A stretch of DNA of 64,000 nt, taken from the NCBI RefSeq assembly GCF_006717145.1, contig NZ_VFQF01000003.1, positions 682,001-746,000 on the forward strand. The letters run 5' to 3'. Numbering within the stretch: position 1 is the stretch's first letter; the number at the start of each line of letters is the position of its first letter. Origin of the DNA: Humibacillus xanthopallidus (lineage in GTDB: Bacteria > Actinomycetota > Actinomycetes > Actinomycetales > Dermatophilaceae). The translations under genes were made by a program, and so were the position numbers. The notes beneath the pieces are model-generated. The model was not told the origin of the DNA. It did not search any database and saw nothing but the letters and a program-made list of their open reading frames with translations. This document shows, piece after piece, positions 16,467-24,034 of this stretch.

Positions 16467-17407
16467 GCGACTTCCCTGTCCTCTCGAAGCAGCCGCCGCT
16501 GGACGACGGTGATGGTCAGGACGATGACGAAGAAGACCACGGTGATGGCGGCGCCCCGGCCGACGTTGTTCTCGGTGAACGCGCTGGTCACGGCTTGGTA
16601 CATGACCGTCGTGGTCGCGTTCTGCGGACCGCCCTGGGTCAGGATGTACACCTGGTCGAACAGGCGGAAGGCGAAGATCGTCGTGACCATGACGACGAAG
16701 ATGAGCGTGTTACGCAGCCCCGGGACGGTGATGTTCAAGAACTGCTGCCACCGGTTTGCCGTGTCGATCTGGGCGGCCTCGTAGAGGCTCTTGGAGATGC
16801 CCTGGAGGCCGGCCAGGATGATGATCATCTGGAACCCGACGCCTTGCCAGATCGACAGGATGATGATCGAGAGCAGCGCTGTCGTCGTGCTGCCGAGCCA
16901 GTCGATCGGCGGGATGTGCCCGAACGAGATGGCGTGGAGGAACGCGTTCAGCATGCCGAGGTCGTCGCGGGAGAAGATCAGCTTCCAGATCACGGCGACG
17001 AGTGCCATCGGGAACACGACCGGCATGAAGAAGAAGGTGCGGAACACGCTCATGAACCGCAGGCTCTGGTTGAGCAGAAGTGCCAGACCGAGGGCGAGGA
17101 GCGTCTGCACAGGCACGACGACGGCGGCGAAGATGAAGTTGTTGAGCAGGCCCCGGTAGAACGTCGGGTCTGTCAGGATGCGGTGGTACTGCTCGAGGCC
17201 GAACCAGACGGGTGGTCGGCTCGAGTTCGCGCGGACGTTGAACAGCGACAGGTAGCCCGCTGCGATGAACGGCACGATCACGAACGCGACCAGTCCGATG
17301 ATGGCCGGCGCAATCATGACCAGCGCGCTGCGGGTGTCTCGTCGGGGTCTGCCCGCGCCCACCTCTGCGGATTCTGCGTCACGGTTGATGGTCTTGACGG
17401 TGCTCAC
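16463..17407 (-). CDS. carbohydrate ABC transporter permease (MalF type)
   Basis: A 314-aa permease with six predicted membrane spans; the EAA-loop segment reads YEAAQIDTANRWQQFLNITVP. The start is set at GTG 17407 because GAAGGAGG sits 7-8 bases upstream. The longer frame (to 17476) runs through a hairpin and has no ribosome site. It lies 78 bases after the binding-protein gene; that gap contains a 12-bp hairpin, which may lower permease expression relative to the binding protein. Confidence 0.94.
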   Translation of the reverse strand: MSTVKTINRDAESAEVGAGRPRRDTRSALVMIAPAIIGLVAFVIVPFIAAGYLSLFNVRANSSRPPVWFGLEQYHRILTDPTFYRGLLNNFIFAAVVVPVQTLLALGLALLLNQSLRFMSVFRTFFFMPVVFPMALVAVIWKLIFSRDDLGMLNAFLHAISFGHIPPIDWLGSTTTALLSIIILSIWQGVGFQMIIILAGLQGISKSLYEAAQIDTANRWQQFLNITVPGLRNTLIFVVMVTTIFAFRLFDQVYILTQGGPQNATTTVMYQAVTSAFTENNVGRGAAITVVFFVIVLTITVVQRRLLREDREVA

Positions 17408-17442
17408 GCTCGACCCTCCTTCGGGTGTCGGGAGTGGTGGCG

Positions 17443-17478
17443 CCGTGGCGGGGCGGGCTTGCGTCAGCCCCGCCACGG
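17443..17478 (-). terminator. intra-operon hairpin after the binding-protein gene
   Basis: CCGTGGCGGGGC (17443-17454) pairs with GCCCCGCCACGG (17467-17478). It is located just past the solute-binding-protein stop with no T-run, consistent with a partial terminator or 3'-end stabiliser. Confidence 0.6.
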
Positions 17479-17485
17479 CAGCCGG

Positions 17486-18823
17486 TCACGAGGTGTAGTT
17501 GTTGTTGTCGGTGAAGTCCTGGTCGATCGCCTTGGCCGCCTTGTCGAGCTCGGCCTGTGCGTCCCCGCCCTTGTAGATGTTGAGGAAGGCTTGCGAGAAC
17601 TGCTGGCTGAACACCGGGTAGGCGGGAGTCACCGGACGGGGCGTGGCCACGCACGCCGTCGTGGGCGGGTTCGCTCCGCAGGTCTTGCTCAGCCCGTCGG
17701 CGAACAGCTGCAGCGGACCGCCCGGCTTGTAGAGCGGGTCGGTCGCGATGACCGTCTTGGTGCCGGGGGGCGCCGCGTTCGCGGTGGTCATGGCCGTGAC
17801 GTTGCTGTCATTCAGCAGGTAGTCGAGGAAGAGGCCTGCCGCCTTGCCGTTCTTGCTGGAGCCGCCGATGCCCCACGCCCACGAGCCTTGACCGCTCTTG
17901 GTGCCGGCGCCGAAGTCGGGCAGGGGGAGGACGACGAGCTTCTGGCCGAGTGCCTTGTTGTACGGGTTGTACTGCCAGTGGCCGACCCAGCTCAGGGCGA
18001 CGCGACCGTCGGTGAAGGCCTTGTCGTCGCTGTTCGGGTCGACGAACTTGCGCCAGCCGGCGAACTGCTGGACGGCCTTGACGACTGGCGCGCTGTTGAG
18101 GTTGCCCTCGGCCTTGTTGTCCTTGATGGCCAGAGCGCCGGCAGAGTTGACGATCGGCAGGAAGCCGTAGGTCGGCCACTCCCCGCCGTAGTTCTCCTTG
18201 ACGTCGAGGACCTTCTGGTCCGGATCCTTCGCCGCCAGCTTCTCGAGGGCGGTCTGGAACTGGTCGGCGGTCCATGCGTCGCCGAGGCCCTTGGGGTAGG
18301 TGACGCCGGCGGCGTCGAGCAGCGCCTTGTTGCCGTAGACGCCCAGGCCCGAGTCGTACATGGACACCCCGTACAGCTTCTTGTCCAGCTGGTAGGTGTT
18401 CTGTGTCTTGACCGAGTCGGTCTGGTTGCCGATGGTCTGCGCCGAGACGAGTCCCTCGACCGGGGCCAGCTTCTTGTCGTAGGCGAAGCTCGCCATCAGG
18501 GGCCCGTCGTACTCCAGCACGTCGGGGAGCTGGTCCGGGCTGGTGGCGCTGACGGTCTTGGTGTAGTCGGCGGACGGGATGAGCTGGAGGGTCGCCTTGA
18601 CGCCCTTCTGCGACGAGTTGAACCCGGCGACCGCCGCCTGCAAAGCGGCGACCTCGCCCTCTTCGCCCTGGTGGCCCCAGACCTTGATCTCGCCTGTGCC
18701 GCTGCCGGCGTCTGCGGTGGCTCCGCCGCTCGTGTCGCCACCCCCCGTGCCGCAGGCGGTGACCGTGAGGGCGACGGCAGACAAGATCACCGCGCCCGCC
18801 TTGAACCTCGTTGGTGTACGCAT
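17486..18823 (-). CDS. extracellular sugar-binding lipoprotein
   Basis: A 445-aa solute-binding protein of ABC family 1. The lipoprotein signal FKAGAVILSAVALTVTAC has a lipobox ending at Cys24, followed by a Gly/Thr/Ser linker. The fold motifs GEIKVWGHQGEEGEVAALQ and VAGFNSSQKGVKATL open the mature domain, and the conserved Asp/Trp-rich segments LSWVGHWQYNPY and GSWAWGIGG probably line the sugar site. The start has AGGAGG 6 bases upstream. It is first in a four-gene operon and faces the LacI gene, whose regulon it presumably belongs to. The adjacent GH36 enzyme suggests alpha-galactosides as ligands. Confidence 0.94.
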   Translation of the reverse strand: MRTPTRFKAGAVILSAVALTVTACGTGGGDTSGGATADAGSGTGEIKVWGHQGEEGEVAALQAAVAGFNSSQKGVKATLQLIPSADYTKTVSATSPDQLPDVLEYDGPLMASFAYDKKLAPVEGLVSAQTIGNQTDSVKTQNTYQLDKKLYGVSMYDSGLGVYGNKALLDAAGVTYPKGLGDAWTADQFQTALEKLAAKDPDQKVLDVKENYGGEWPTYGFLPIVNSAGALAIKDNKAEGNLNSAPVVKAVQQFAGWRKFVDPNSDDKAFTDGRVALSWVGHWQYNPYNKALGQKLVVLPLPDFGAGTKSGQGSWAWGIGGSSKNGKAAGLFLDYLLNDSNVTAMTTANAAPPGTKTVIATDPLYKPGGPLQLFADGLSKTCGANPPTTACVATPRPVTPAYPVFSQQFSQAFLNIYKGGDAQAELDKAAKAIDQDFTDNNNYTS

Positions 18824-18848
18824 TGAATCCTCCTAGTTGTGAACTGTT

Positions 18849-18862
18849 TTAAGACGTGTGAA
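18849..18862. promoter_or_regulatory. candidate LacI-family operator before the ABC operon
   Basis: TTAAGACGTGTGAA is an imperfect palindrome centred on CG, 26-39 bases upstream of the binding-protein ATG. A closely related string (GATGTGTGAAGTGACT) lies at 20091 in front of lacI. This is weak, pattern-based evidence. The 18836-19031 interval holds no gene. Confidence 0.35.
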
Positions 18863-19031
18863 GCGGACTGGCTCGCCCTCGTGGGCGTGCGCAGAGTGGT
18901 GTTCCCCGGGTCCGGACGTGCGGGATCGCGCACGGTGCCGGACCGTGGGTTGGGTGCTTGGCTCGCCGCGTCGGGTGTGCGGCGAGAGCGAAGCGTTCAG
19001 TTGTGCCGTTGTGGTCGTCGTGACCTGACGG

Positions 19032-20066
19032 TCAGGGTTCGAGCAGCTCGTCACCTGGGGAGCTGCATCCGCAGGACCTGCGGATGACCAGCTCGGTGGG
19101 GACGAGGGTGTGGGCCGGCTCGGTGCCGGACAGGACGTTGTCGAGCGCGACCTGGGCCATCGCCCGCAGGGGCTGGCGAACCACGGTGAGCGGCGGCCAG
19201 GTATGGGCTGCCTCGCTGATGCCGTCGAAGCTGACGACGGCGATGTCCTCGGGGACCCGGAGGGAGCGGCTGTGGATCGCGTGCAGGACGCCCAGGGCCT
19301 GCAGGTCGGAGGTGACGAAGACCGCGGAGGCGGGGGAGGGCTGGTCGAGCAGCCTCTGGGCGGCCTCGTAGCCGCCGTCGGCGGTGAAGGTGGTGCGCAC
19401 CACCGGCCCCGGTTCGAGACCCCGCATCCGGTGGGCATCGCGCCAGCCCGACTCGCGTTCCTCCGGCTCGGAGGCGCCCGTGTCGCCGGCAATGAGGGCG
19501 ACCTGGGCGTGGTGGTGATCGTCCAGGAGGTGCCCCACCACCCGCCGGCTGCCGTCCACGGCGTCCGGGCCGATGGTGTGGAAACCGGGCACCGCGAAGG
19601 GGCAGTTGACGAAGAGGAGCGGGATGCCCGGGTCGCGCAGCCGGGCGACGTCGTGGCGGTTCATGCTGGTCATCGAGATGATGCCGTCGACGTTGCGTCC
19701 GGCGAGGGCCTCGATGAGACCTCGCTCGGTCTTGGCCGACCCCGCCGAGGTCGCGGTGAGCAGCGCGATGCCGGCCCGCGTGGCCGTCTCGTAGATCACG
19801 TCGTTGTACTCGCCGAAGAAGGGGTTGGCCGTGCCTGGATGCACGACGCCCAGGATCCCGGTGGAGCCCGTGCTCAGGGCTCGGGCTGTCGTGTTGGGCC
19901 GATATCCGAGGAAGGCGATCGCCTCCCGCACGCGGTCCGCGGTCTCCGGTGCGACAGGGCGCGGGCCGTTGTTGACGACGTAGCTGACGACCGCCGAGCT
20001 CACTCCGGCGTGCCGTCCGACGTCGGCCAGGGTGACGTTGCGTCCCCGGCTTGGCGTCCGTGCCAT
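19032..20066 (-). CDS. LacI-family transcriptional regulator
   Basis: A 344-aa repressor-type regulator. The N-terminal helix-turn-helix VTLADVGRHAGVSSAVVSYV (about residues 11-30) is followed by the hinge helix NTTARALSTGSTG. A periplasmic-binding-protein-like effector domain (about 65-335) follows, with ILGVVHPGTANPFF and AVVSFDGISEA. The C-terminus has an unusual RRSCGCS cysteine pair. ATG 20066 has AAGGAG 8 bases upstream. It lies between the sugar importer operon (same strand, downstream) and a divergent GH36 gene, so it probably controls both in response to an alpha-galactoside. Confidence 0.94.
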   Translation of the reverse strand: MARTPSRGRNVTLADVGRHAGVSSAVVSYVVNNGPRPVAPETADRVREAIAFLGYRPNTTARALSTGSTGILGVVHPGTANPFFGEYNDVIYETATRAGIALLTATSAGSAKTERGLIEALAGRNVDGIISMTSMNRHDVARLRDPGIPLLFVNCPFAVPGFHTIGPDAVDGSRRVVGHLLDDHHHAQVALIAGDTGASEPEERESGWRDAHRMRGLEPGPVVRTTFTADGGYEAAQRLLDQPSPASAVFVTSDLQALGVLHAIHSRSLRVPEDIAVVSFDGISEAAHTWPPLTVVRQPLRAMAQVALDNVLSGTEPAHTLVPTELVIRRSCGCSSPGDELLEP

Positions 20067-20105
20067 TCGACCACTCCTTGCATCGTCGATGATGTGTGAA
20101 GTGAC

Positions 20106-20119
20106 TCTAAGCCCTTAGA
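20106..20119. promoter_or_regulatory. candidate operator 1 in the lacI-GH36 intergenic region
   Basis: The half-sites TCTAAG and CTTAGA are arranged as an inverted repeat with a 2-base spacer. It is AT-rich against the local GC background. Confidence 0.45.
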
Positions 20120-20171
20120 TGATGTCGTGTCTAGAGGTTGACATCGTGCTCACTGAACGGTCACCCTCAAT

Positions 20172-20187
20172 ATCTACACGCTTAGAT
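20172..20187. promoter_or_regulatory. candidate operator 2 upstream of the GH36 gene
   Basis: ATCTACACGCTTAGAT is a palindrome centred on CG, the usual LacI/GalR arrangement, and shares the TTAGA half-site with operator 1. It ends 13 bases before the GH36 ATG, well placed to block transcription. Confidence 0.5.
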
Positions 20188-20200
20188 CAAAGCAGAGAGT

Positions 20201-22012
20201 ATGCCGTCTCGTCCCGGCGTCTCCCCGAGCCGCCGCGCTCCTCGATCCTCTCGAACAGAAAGCCTCACGCCTGTGTCCCCAGAGCTGTGCGACGTCCTTG
20301 CCCTGTCCGTCCTGACGCTGCGGGAGGGGACGCGGCTGTCCAGCTCGACCAGCCACGACGCTCGCGTCGTCGAGCTGCGCCTCGCGTCCGATGACGGACT
20401 CCCGGGGCTGCATGTCGAGGTAGACCTCGGTGATGCCGTCGGCTACTGGCACCCGGGTCATCGCACCAACCGACTCCTGCCACCGGACTGGTTGCCGGCA
20501 TCGGTGACGAGCCTCGTGGAGTCGGCGCCGGTCGGCGCGCTCTACAACGCTGCCGGCCAGACCCTGCTCGGATGGGCGGCTGACGAGGCTGTCGCCGAGC
20601 TTCGGGTCGACTACGGCGTGTCCGAAGAGCGCAAGACGTTCGTCGTGGACATCAGGCCGGTGGCGCCCCTCGAGGGAGATCTGGTCGTCGTCGTCGACCG
20701 GAGGCGAGAGCCCGTCTCCGACTCCATCCCGTGGCTGGCGCGGTGGATGTCCAACCGGTGCATCGGACCGTCCTTGAGCCCTCCGCAGATTGCTCGGGAG
20801 CCGGTGTACTCGACGTGGTACACGTTCGCGCAGGACATCGACGCCGGGCTCGTCACCAGCGAGGCCGTTCTCGCGACAGAGCTCGGCTGCCGGTCGATCT
20901 TCATCGACGACGGCTGGCAGAGGTTCGCACAGGGGCGTGGCTATCAGGGCTGCGGCGACTGGCTGCCGGACGGCTCGAAGTTCCCCGACCTGGCGGGCAC
21001 GGTCAAGACCATCCACGGCACCGGCGCCTCGGTCGCCCTCTGGGTGTCGCCCCTGCTCCTTGGGCAGCGGAGCACGATCTTTCCGCACCTCTACCCCTAC
21101 GCGCCCCACTGGGAGGACGATCTCAGCTGTCACGTCCTTGACCCCCGGTACCCGCAGGTCCGTGATCACGTTGCCGACCTCTGCCTCCGCCTCGTGCGTG
21201 ACTACAACGTCGACATCCTCAAGATCGACTTCCTGGACCAGGCCATGGCCTACCGGGACAGCCCCTGCGGCGGCGACATCGGCGGCGTCGGCGAAGCGAT
21301 GTCGGCGATGCTCCGACACGTCCGCACCCGCCTTGCGGACGCCGGCCGGCCCGAGGTCGCCTTCGAGTTCCGGCAGCCGTACGTCAGCCCAGCCATTGCC
21401 CGCTTCGGGGAGATCCTGCGAGCCAACGACTGCCCGGGGGACAGCATCATCAACCGGACGGCGAGCATCGACGCGCGACTGCTTGCCGTCGGACAGGTCG
21501 TTCATGCCGACCCGATGATGTGGGGCCCCGCGGCCGGTGCCGGTGCAGTGGCCCAACAGCTCTACGCAGGGTGGTTCGCCGTCCCGCAGATCTCGATGCG
21601 CCTCTCGGAGCTCTCGGGAACCCAGGCTCACGCCTTGCGCGCCCTTCTCTCGTTGTGGCGCGACCACAGCGAGGTGACGCTGCGCGGCGAGATTCGGGTG
21701 TCGGGCCCGGAGCGCGGCTACGACCTCGTCACGGCGGTGCGGCGAGATCTGCACCGGAGCGTGATGCTCGCCTACGCCCCCGTGACGATCGATCTCGACG
21801 TGGCGTGCACGAGCGAGGTCACCGTCGTCAACGCCACCCCGTTCCACGGCCTCGTCCTGCGCACCACGAGAGTGCTGGCCGGGGGTGTCGTCTCGTCGGT
21901 GCTCGGCGAGACGGTCACTGCCCTACCGCCGACCTCCTCGTCGCTGCTCGAGGTGGCTGTCCCCCCGTTCGGCACCGCGACCTTGCTCCTGAGCGAACCT
22001 CACGGCAGCTGA
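20201..22012 (+). CDS. glycoside hydrolase family 36 alpha-galactosidase-like enzyme
   Basis: A cytoplasmic enzyme of 603 aa expected to cleave terminal alpha-galactosyl residues from imported oligosaccharides such as melibiose or raffinose. A beta-sandwich N-terminal region precedes the catalytic barrel. Key blocks are YSTWYTFAQDID, IDDGWQR, LKIDFLDQ with the likely nucleophile Asp343, and RANDCPGD with the likely acid/base Asp410. There is no signal peptide. A start at GTG 20273 is possible; neither start has a strong ribosome site, and ATG 20201 is kept because it lies just after the operator. Divergent from lacI. The family and mechanism are firm; exact substrate is inferred from context. 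Confidence 0.88.
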   Translation: MPSRPGVSPSRRAPRSSRTESLTPVSPELCDVLALSVLTLREGTRLSSSTSHDARVVELRLASDDGLPGLHVEVDLGDAVGYWHPGHRTNRLLPPDWLPASVTSLVESAPVGALYNAAGQTLLGWAADEAVAELRVDYGVSEERKTFVVDIRPVAPLEGDLVVVVDRRREPVSDSIPWLARWMSNRCIGPSLSPPQIAREPVYSTWYTFAQDIDAGLVTSEAVLATELGCRSIFIDDGWQRFAQGRGYQGCGDWLPDGSKFPDLAGTVKTIHGTGASVALWVSPLLLGQRSTIFPHLYPYAPHWEDDLSCHVLDPRYPQVRDHVADLCLRLVRDYNVDILKIDFLDQAMAYRDSPCGGDIGGVGEAMSAMLRHVRTRLADAGRPEVAFEFRQPYVSPAIARFGEILRANDCPGDSIINRTASIDARLLAVGQVVHADPMMWGPAAGAGAVAQQLYAGWFAVPQISMRLSELSGTQAHALRALLSLWRDHSEVTLRGEIRVSGPERGYDLVTAVRRDLHRSVMLAYAPVTIDLDVACTSEVTVVNATPFHGLVLRTTRVLAGGVVSSVLGETVTALPPTSSSLLEVAVPPFGTATLLLSEPHGS

Positions 22013-22071
22013 CCGCTTCCTCCGGGGCCGGCGGCGCCAGAGGAGTCGGTCCAGGTGGTCGTGCGGTGGGC

Positions 22072-22728
22072 CTACGCCGAGTGGGTCCCCGCGGGGTGGT
22101 TCGCCACGCCGGCGAGCCAGGTGCCGAGGGCGTCGACGGTTGCGTCGGTGAGGCTGTGGCCGACGGGGTCGCGCCGGGAGGTGACCGTCGCGCCCGACTC
22201 GTCGTGCAGATAGGTCCACGTTCGGTCGAGGAGCTCGCGCGGGATGACGACATCCTGTTCGCCCTGGGAGACGAAGACCGGCTTGTCGTCGAGACGGCCG
22301 GTGCTCACGGGCACACCTGCATCGAACGGCAGCGTCCCGAGGAGGATCGCGGCCCCCGCATACCGCTGCGGGTCGGAGAGGAGGAGGCCGCCAGCGAAGG
22401 CGGCGCCTCCGCTGAACCCGATGAGAACGACGGGCCGACCCGATGGCGCGACGCCCCCGAGCCACTGGCGGAACCACGTCATGGTCTCGGCCAGCGACTC
22501 GGCCACGGGGCGGCCGATCCCGCGGTTGGCGAACCACGCGTAGCCTCCGCCTTCGCGGATGGGGGCGCGCAGGGCGGCATACGTCGGCCCCACCGGGAGG
22601 TGTGGCGCGAGGGCGATGATCGACGACTCGTCGGAGCCTCGGCCGTGCAGGAGCACCACGAGCGGAGCGGTCGGGTCCCCGGAGCCGGCGGTCACGGCGA
22701 CGGGGGTGTCGAAGGCGGTCGTTGACAT
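22072..22728 (-). CDS. alpha/beta hydrolase (phospholipase/carboxylesterase, MhqD-like)
   Basis: A 218-aa cytoplasmic serine hydrolase. LLHGRGSDE forms the oxyanion loop, IGFSGGAAFA carries the nucleophile serine (GxSxG), QGEQDVVIP the Asp and VGHSLTD the His. There is no signal peptide. ATG 22728 has AAGGAG 6-7 bases upstream; the extended frame was rejected. It is the second gene after the NAD(P)-binding reductase (56-base gap), downstream of a MarR-bound promoter. The pairing of a MarR repressor with a small reductase and this hydrolase type recalls Bacillus Mhq quinone-stress operons, an analogy only. Confidence 0.85.
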   Translation of the reverse strand: MSTTAFDTPVAVTAGSGDPTAPLVVLLHGRGSDESSIIALAPHLPVGPTYAALRAPIREGGGYAWFANRGIGRPVAESLAETMTWFRQWLGGVAPSGRPVVLIGFSGGAAFAGGLLLSDPQRYAGAAILLGTLPFDAGVPVSTGRLDDKPVFVSQGEQDVVIPRELLDRTWTYLHDESGATVTSRRDPVGHSLTDATVDALGTWLAGVANHPAGTHSA

Positions 22729-22784
22729 GGTGTGCTCCTTGGAAGTGACTCGGCAGAGGGGTCGGTGGGGGTCGCTGGTGCAGC

Positions 22785-23360
22785 TCAGGCGACGACGCCG
22801 AAGCCGCCCGTCCACGAGATCTTCTCGCCGGCGGCAAGGCTGATCTGGAGGAAGCCGAGGGCCTCGAGCTCGCGGGCGCGGGCCAGCGAGCCGGCGTCGA
22901 TGACCTTGAGGCCACCGGCCGCGATGGCGTCGGCGAGCTGTGACTTCGCGTCGGCGTCGTCTCCGGCGATGAGGACGGTCGTGGGGTTCGGTCCGACGAG
23001 CCCCGACACCAGGGTTGCGGCGAAGGTGGTGTTGAAGGCCTTGAGGACCTTGGACTGGGGCAGGGACCGCGCGATCTCCGCCGTGGCCGATCCGTCGGCG
23101 GGGACGACGAGCGAGTCGAACGTCTCGAAGTTCACCGGGTTGGTGATGTCGACGACGGTCTTGCCCGCGAGGCTCTCGCCGCGCTCGACGACGATGGCGG
23201 CGACCGCGCTGTAGGGAACGGCGAGGACGACGATGTCGCCGGTGACCGGGGTCGACCCGTCGGCCTGGCCGAGCAGCTGGACCGAGTGACTGCCCTTGCC
23301 GAACACGCCCGCGATGGCCTGACCCATGGTGCCGGTTCCGATGATGCTGATGTGTGCCAT
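22785..23360 (-). CDS. NAD(P)-binding oxidoreductase (F420-dependent NADP reductase-like)
   Basis: A 191-aa Rossmann-fold protein. The dinucleotide motif IIGTGTMGQAIAG is at residues 5-17, followed by DIVVLAVPYSAV and VVDITNPVNF, as in the Fno/NADP-F420 oxidoreductase family and in YrpB-like reductases. The C-terminal half is short (KVLKAFNTTFA, VIDAGSLARARELEALGF), typical of the compact family members. The frame is open for 200 codons upstream, but GAGGAG sits six bases before ATG 23360 and a good promoter lies at 23395-23423. Probably uses NADPH; its partner substrate is unknown. Confidence 0.82.
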   Translation of the reverse strand: MAHISIIGTGTMGQAIAGVFGKGSHSVQLLGQADGSTPVTGDIVVLAVPYSAVAAIVVERGESLAGKTVVDITNPVNFETFDSLVVPADGSATAEIARSLPQSKVLKAFNTTFAATLVSGLVGPNPTTVLIAGDDADAKSQLADAIAAGGLKVIDAGSLARARELEALGFLQISLAAGEKISWTGGFGVVA

Positions 23361-23394
23361 GGTGCTCTCCTCATGTGTGGTTGATGCTTCAACC

Positions 23395-23423
23395 AATATC
23401 GCAATGATTACTTGATGTGTCAA
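23395..23423 (-). promoter_or_regulatory. promoter of the reductase-hydrolase operon
   Basis: Minus-strand TTGACA (23418-23423), a 17-base spacer and GATATT (23395-23400): the best consensus promoter in the window. Its -35 lies inside the MarR-type inverted repeat. Confidence 0.75.
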
Positions 23424-23429
23424 GTAATC
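23406..23429. promoter_or_regulatory. MarR operator (24-bp inverted repeat)
   Basis: GATTACTTGA-TGTG-TCAAGTAATC is a perfect 10-bp inverted repeat. It overlaps the -35 of the leftward reductase promoter and ends 3 bases before the rightward -10 TAGAGT (23433-23438) of the marR gene. One dimer site could repress both directions. Confidence 0.75.
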
Positions 23430-23444
23430 CTCTAGAGTGGCTGG

Positions 23445-23924
23445 ATGACATCGCAGCGGACCTCGACGGCACCTGGCAGCGACGTGCGGTGGCTCGACGC
23501 TGACGAGCTCGTCGCCTGGAAGCGACTCGTGGCTGTGGTCGAGCTGATCCCGAGCGTTCTCGACGCCCAGCTGCGGCGCGACTCGGGCCTCACGCACTTC
23601 GAGTACCTCGTCCTTGCCATGCTGTCCGAGGTGCCCGACCGCACCCTTCGCATGACCGCCCTGGCCCATCGCACGAACGCGACGCTCACCCGCCTCTCCC
23701 ACGTCGTCAGGCGTCTCGAGGAACGCGGGCTCGTCCTGCGCTTCCCGTGCCCCGAGGACGGTCGAGCGACCAACGCCCGCCTCACCGACGAGGGGGGCTG
23801 TGTCCTCACCGAGGCGGCCCCGGGGCACGTGACCACGGTTCGCGAGAGCATCTTCGACGCGTTGACGCCCGAGCAGGTCTCCGAGCTGTCCGAGATCGCC
23901 GATGCGATCTTGCGGCGGATCTGA
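23445..23924 (+). CDS. MarR-family transcriptional regulator
   Basis: A 159-aa winged-helix repressor. The DNA-binding region includes LRMTALAHRTNATLTRLSHV followed by the wing VRRLEERGLVLRFPCPEDGRATNARLTDEG. N- and C-terminal helices would form the dimer. There is no conserved sensing cysteine at the N-terminus; Cys residues occur in the wing (FPCPED) and in GGCVLT, which could be redox-active but this is untested. TAGAGT at 23433 with six bases to the ATG suggests a leaderless mRNA. Divergent from the reductase operon, with a perfect inverted repeat between them, so autoregulation is likely. Confidence 0.93.
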   Translation: MTSQRTSTAPGSDVRWLDADELVAWKRLVAVVELIPSVLDAQLRRDSGLTHFEYLVLAMLSEVPDRTLRMTALAHRTNATLTRLSHVVRRLEERGLVLRFPCPEDGRATNARLTDEGGCVLTEAAPGHVTTVRESIFDALTPEQVSELSEIADAILRRI

Positions 23925-24034
23925 CCTCCTCCACCCGGCCGGCGGCGGGAGCGAGACCACGGACGAGCAGCGCGCTCTTCCAAGGGTGTTCGTGAGACTC
24001 CCCCAGGTTTCACGCCGTCTCCCTCAGGGTCGGG

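Noticed and set aside
16595-18826. 743-codon plus-strand frame across the sugar ABC genes
   Set aside because: Shadow of the permease and binding-protein genes on the minus strand.
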